Shown piece after piece: positions 15,275 through 18,602 of a stretch of DNA of 18,602 nucleotides (position 1 is its first letter; each line of letters begins with the position of its first letter). The stretch is from Pseudomonadota bacterium. GTDB lineage: Bacteria; Pseudomonadota; Gammaproteobacteria; Burkholderiales; Burkholderiaceae. The translations under genes and the position numbers were made by a program. Under the pieces are notes generated by a model. The model did not search any database, was not told the DNA's origin, and saw nothing but the letters and a program-made list of their open reading frames with translations. Where the stretch lies: positions 1 through 18,602 of the forward strand of contig JAJYBQ010000018.1 in the NCBI GenBank assembly GCA_021778935.1. The letters run 5' to 3'.

Positions 15275-17203
15275 CTACCGCGTCCCGCGAATTTCCTCGT
15301 AGAACGCGTCCGCGTTCGGCTTTCTTCCCAGGAAGCCCTCGGCCAGTTCCTCCGGTGGCCGGCTGCCGCCGGGTTCCAGGATCCACTGCCGGTAGCGATG
15401 CCCCACCGCGGAATCCAGCAGGTTGCCGCGGAACGCCGAGAGCATGTCGAGCGCCAGCACTTCCGACCACATGTAGCTGTAGTAGCCCGCCTCGTAGCCG
15501 CCCATCAGGTGCCCGAATGACGCCGGCATCATCGTTCCGGCGACGTGCCCCAGCGGCGTGGCGCCCTCCAGTTCCTTCCAGGTTGCCAGCGCCGGCTTGA
15601 CCGGCGCGGTATGCAACGCCATGTCGTAGGCGGCGTACAGCCATTGCCGCGCGTAGCGCAGGCCGGAGCCGAAGCGGCGCGCTTCATCCAGGCGCACCAC
15701 CTGATCCGGCGTCAATTGCGGGCATTTCGGGCACACCTGCGCGAAGCGCGCGAGGGGCTGCGCGCGCCGCCCCCATTCCTCGAACATCTGGGAGGGCGCC
15801 TCGACGAAGTCCAGGCGCACGTTGGTTCCCGATTGATCGGCGTAGCGCGCTCGCGACAGCACGCCATGGAGGATGTGGCCGAACTCGTGCAGCAGCGTCT
15901 CCAGTTCGACGTGCGTCAGCCCGTTCGGATCGAGGTTGCAGACGAGGGCCTTGATCGGCGCCTGGCGGCCGAGCACGGAGCCGCTGCGGACGCTGAATGC
16001 CGCGGCATGCTTGAACTTGCCCTCGCGCGGGAACAGGTCGAGGTAGATTCCGCCGATGGGCGGGCCATCCGTGCCGTCCGGCGCCACGTCCACGACATCG
16101 TGGTAACGCACGTCCGGGCTCCATCCCGCGAGATCGGGGCGTGCCACGAAACGGATGCCGTAGAGCGTCTCGGCCAGGTGCATGACGTAGCGCACCGACG
16201 CGTCGGTCGGGAAAGCCGACCGCAAGGATTCCTGGTCGATATCGAACCGCTTCTTTTCGATGCGGTTCTGCAGATACGCGACATCCCATCGCTCCACGCG
16301 CACGGCGTCCGTCGGCAGGCCCAGCAACGCGGCCTTTTCTTGTCGCAGGTCGGCGAGTTCGCGCAACTCGACCGCTTCGACGGCGGACTTCACCGAGTGC
16401 AGAAAGGTTGCCACCGCCTGCGGTGTTCCGGCCATCTTGCGCCGCAAGGAAAAGCTTGCGTAGTCGGGGTGGCCGTACAGTTGCGCCAACTCATGCCGCA
16501 GGGCAAGGGCCTGATCCATCAACTGGAGGTTGGGCAGGCCGGCCCGGTTCTGGTAGGCAGTCCACACGCGCCGCCGCGCCTCTTCGCTCTGTGCCAGACG
16601 CAGGAACGGTTCGTAGACCGGGAAGTCCAGACTGATGAGGTGGTCGCCCCGCGCGTCGCGCCGCAGCGAGCGCAACAAGGCATCGGGAAGGCCCACGGCT
16701 TCGGCGGGGGTCACGGGGACGCTGGTCGTCACGTTGTTGACGTTCGCGCCGAATTGCAGCTCGAGGGTGATGATCTCGTCCTGGATCTGCTTGGCGCGTG
16801 CACGTTTCTCCGGCGGCAGCGTCACGCCGGTGTCCTCGAATGCCTCGATCAGCTGTTCGCGATAGCTGCGATCCTGCTCGTCCCGGGGTTCGTGCGCCGC
16901 CACCCGCGCGTAGATCTTCTCGCTCTGGAACAGTTCGGTGCCGAAGGGCGCGAGTTTGTCGAGGCAGGCCTGCGCCGCGTCGCGGGTGGCCTTGTCGGGC
17001 GCGGCGTTCTGCAGCACCGAGAGCGGATCGTCGAAGTTCCCGGCAAGGATCGACAGCGCATTGAACTCTTCGAGGATGCCGTCCGGGCCGCTGCGAGCCT
17101 CCATGGCTGCCATCATTGCGCGTCGCTGCGCCAGGGCGGCATCGCAGTGGGGGACGATCTGCTGCGCGTCGATCACGGAAAAACCGGGTGGGAGAGAGTT
17201 CAT
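15275..17203 (-). CDS. M3 family zinc oligopeptidase, thimet-oligopeptidase type
   Basis: This soluble zinc metallopeptidase cuts short peptides and takes part in cytoplasmic peptide turnover. It has 642 residues from the ATG at 17203. The zinc site is LLHEFGHILHGVLS (His439, Glu440, His443), with the third ligand in the following helix, LDFVEAPSQMFEEW. The wording GTNVRLDFVEAPSQMFEEW is closer to thimet oligopeptidase/neurolysin than to the E. coli PrlC pattern. Y-x-x-G-Y-Y-S-Y-x-W (YEAGYYSYMWSEVLALDMLS) near the end supplies the tyrosines that bind substrate. An odd CPKCPQ pair of cysteines occurs about forty residues after the zinc site. A GTG at 17287 would add a Ser/Ala/Pro-rich stretch that does not look like a signal peptide, so I prefer 17203. 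It lies downstream of tldD, separated by a hairpin. Confidence 0.93.
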   Translation of the reverse strand: MNSLPPGFSVIDAQQIVPHCDAALAQRRAMMAAMEARSGPDGILEEFNALSILAGNFDDPLSVLQNAAPDKATRDAAQACLDKLAPFGTELFQSEKIYARVAAHEPRDEQDRSYREQLIEAFEDTGVTLPPEKRARAKQIQDEIITLELQFGANVNNVTTSVPVTPAEAVGLPDALLRSLRRDARGDHLISLDFPVYEPFLRLAQSEEARRRVWTAYQNRAGLPNLQLMDQALALRHELAQLYGHPDYASFSLRRKMAGTPQAVATFLHSVKSAVEAVELRELADLRQEKAALLGLPTDAVRVERWDVAYLQNRIEKKRFDIDQESLRSAFPTDASVRYVMHLAETLYGIRFVARPDLAGWSPDVRYHDVVDVAPDGTDGPPIGGIYLDLFPREGKFKHAAAFSVRSGSVLGRQAPIKALVCNLDPNGLTHVELETLLHEFGHILHGVLSRARYADQSGTNVRLDFVEAPSQMFEEWGRRAQPLARFAQVCPKCPQLTPDQVVRLDEARRFGSGLRYARQWLYAAYDMALHTAPVKPALATWKELEGATPLGHVAGTMMPASFGHLMGGYEAGYYSYMWSEVLALDMLSAFRGNLLDSAVGHRYRQWILEPGGSRPPEELAEGFLGRKPNADAFYEEIRGTR

Positions 17204-17232
17204 TGCTGCGCGGGAAGAAGATGCGGGGGAAA

Positions 17233-17256
17233 CGGCCGCGGCGGATGCCGCGGCCG
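17233..17256 (-). terminator. Hairpin between tldD and the M3 peptidase gene
   Basis: CGGCCGCGGC (17233-17242) and GCCGCGGCCG (17247-17256) are perfect ten-base arms with a four-base loop. On the minus strand the stem is followed by TTTCCCCC. It lies 30 bp before the peptidase ATG, so it probably ends or attenuates tldD transcription and may also fold in the peptidase mRNA leader. Confidence 0.6.
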
Positions 17257-17303
17257 GGAACGGAACGCCGCGTGAAGGTGGTCGCACGGAATGGGGGCGC
17301 CGG

Positions 17304-18602
17304 TTAGGCCGTGCCGCCGACGGTCAGCCCTTCGATTCGCAAGGTCGGCTGTCCGACGCCGACCGGCACGCTCTGCCCGTCCTTGCCGCAGGTGCCGATG
17401 CCGCCGTCCATCCGCATGTCGTTCCCGATCATCGTCACGCGGGTGAGCGCATCCGGCCCGTTGCCGATCAGCGTCGCGCCCTTGATCGGTGCACCCAGCC
17501 GGCCGTTTTCGATCAGATAGGCCTCCGCCATCGAGAAGACGAACTTGCCGTTGGTGATGTCGACCTGCCCCCCGCCGAAGTTGCGCGCATAGATGCCGCG
17601 CGACACCGAGCGGATGATCTCTTCCGGGTCCCGGTCGCCGGCCAGCATGCAGGTGTTGGTCATGCGCGGCAGAGGCATCGCAGCGAACGACTCGCGCCGC
17701 CCGTTGCCGGTGACGGCGGTCTTCATCAGTCGCGCGTTGAGTGAATCCTGCATGTATCCGCGCAGCACGCCGTCCTCGATCAGGACGGTGCGCTGCGTCG
17801 GGTTGCCCTCGTCGTCGATGTTGAGCGAGCCGCGCCGGTCCGGAATCGTGCCGTCGTCGATCACGGTCACGCCCTTGGCCGCGACGCGCTCGCCGATGCG
17901 CCCCGAAAACGCGCTCGACCCCTTGCGATTGAAATCGCCTTCGAGGCCGTGCCCGATCGCCTCGTGCAGCAGGATGCCGGGCCAGCCCGGGCCGAGCACC
18001 ACGCTCATCACCCCCGCCGGCGCGGGTTTGGCCTGCAGGTTGACGAGCGCCATGTCGACGGCTTCCTTCGCATAGCGGTGCAGCGCATCGGTGGTGAACG
18101 TGGTCAGGTCGACGCGCCCGCCGCCCCCGGAGAACCCTTGTTCGCGCCGGCCATGCTCCTCCGCGATCACGGTCACCGAGACGCGCACCAGCGGGCGCAC
18201 GTCGGCCGCGATGCGGCCGTCCGACGAGGCAACCAGCACCACGTCGAATTCGGAGGCGATGTTGGCCATCACCTGTTTTACGCGCGGATCGCAGGCGCGG
18301 GCGTAGCGCTCGACCTGTTCGAGCATGCGGATCTTGTCCGTCGCGGTGGCCGAGGCGACCGGGTCGATCGCGCCGTACAGCGCGCGCTGCCGCTGCGTCT
18401 TGAGGCGTTTGGCCGGCACCGTGCGGGAGGCACCGCTGCGCGCGATGGAGCGCACGGTCGTCGCGGCGCCGAGCAGCGCGTCGAGCGAGATGTCGTCGGA
18501 GTAGGAAAACGCCGTGCGCTCGCCCGATACCGCGCGCACGCCCACGCCCTGGTCGATGCCGAAGCTGCCGGATTTGACGATGCCCTCTTCCAGCGCGTAG
18601 GA
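17304..18602 (-). CDS. tldD: Metalloprotease TldD (partial, 5' end off window)
   Basis: The C-terminal 432 residues or so of TldD, which with TldE (PmbA) forms a cytoplasmic heterodimeric zinc protease acting on unfolded peptides such as microcin B17 precursor and CcdA. The frame is open to the right edge and reads SYALEEGIVKSGSFGIDQGV before GVRAVSGERTAFSYSDDI, so the internal GTG at 18545 is not the start. The zinc motif HEAIGHGLEGDF is at 17966 onward, preceded by LGPGWPGILL. SSAFSGRIGERVAAKGVTVIDDGTIP, RRGSLNIDDEGNPTQRTVLIEDG and the end GGIGTCGKDGQSVPVGVGQPTLRIEGLTVGG are family hallmarks. All catalytic parts present in the window look intact. The partner gene is not in the window. A hairpin follows the stop. 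Confidence 0.96.
   Translation of the reverse strand, partial: SYALEEGIVKSGSFGIDQGVGVRAVSGERTAFSYSDDISLDALLGAATTVRSIARSGASRTVPAKRLKTQRQRALYGAIDPVASATATDKIRMLEQVERYARACDPRVKQVMANIASEFDVVLVASSDGRIAADVRPLVRVSVTVIAEEHGRREQGFSGGGGRVDLTTFTTDALHRYAKEAVDMALVNLQAKPAPAGVMSVVLGPGWPGILLHEAIGHGLEGDFNRKGSSAFSGRIGERVAAKGVTVIDDGTIPDRRGSLNIDDEGNPTQRTVLIEDGVLRGYMQDSLNARLMKTAVTGNGRRESFAAMPLPRMTNTCMLAGDRDPEEIIRSVSRGIYARNFGGGQVDITNGKFVFSMAEAYLIENGRLGAPIKGATLIGNGPDALTRVTMIGNDMRMDGGIGTCGKDGQSVPVGVGQPTLRIEGLTVGGTA

Noticed and set aside
15545..17275. 576-codon plus-strand frame opposite the M3 peptidase gene
   Set aside because: The opposite strand carries an unmistakable HEFGH metallopeptidase; the plus frame has no recognisable domain.

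Overview
The window looks like chromosomal DNA of a GC-rich betaproteobacterium, probably Burkholderiales or a neighbouring order. The reasons are family content and gene order: a type IV pilin followed by a TfpX/TfpZ-type accessory protein, the three-gene pntAA-pntAB-pntB transhydrogenase, and aroG and tldD close together beside a PduO-type cobalamin adenosyltransferase. The order-level placement is inference; no rRNA or tRNA gene is present.

Left part (1-5244) is a type IV pilin locus. Reading leftwards on the minus strand it has pilin 2 (3321-2764), pilin 1 (2577-2023), a strong terminator, a TfpX/TfpZ-like accessory protein (1866-1105) and a glycosyltransferase-like protein with a C-terminal TPR-like tail that runs off the left edge (1039-1). 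Each pilin has its own -24/-12 (sigma-54) promoter at almost the same distance from its start. Divergent from pilin 2 is a 605-607 residue TPR plus GT9-like glycosyltransferase. Two glycosyltransferase/TPR hybrids around two pilins suggest a pilin-modification module, which is inference.

Middle part (5281-7535) is a loose, partly eroded stretch: a small conserved-looking hypothetical protein, a DUF4143-type ATPase that has lost its Walker B region through an in-frame deletion, and a short open frame that is a shrunken, cofactor-motif-less relative of the large subunit of molybdenum hydroxylases (IorB-like).

Right part (7563-18602) is housekeeping. mnmA (tRNA 2-thiolation) is on minus. A tight plus-strand run follows: pntAA, pntAB, pntB, a polytopic membrane protein, a DUF2807 lipoprotein, a cob(I)alamin adenosyltransferase and aroG (first step of aromatic amino-acid synthesis). 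Convergent on minus are an M3 thimet-type oligopeptidase and tldD, whose N-terminus lies beyond the right edge. A long RNA-hairpin-forming palindrome sits between pntAA and pntAB, and its core GCGGGAGCGG recurs in two other intergenic gaps.

I saw no CRISPR array, tRNA, rRNA, insertion sequence or prophage. The most unusual items are the paired sigma-54 pilins with a 41-bp identical core, the flanking glycosyltransferase/TPR proteins, the deleted ATPase with its upstream palindrome, and the molybdenum-hydroxylase fragment.
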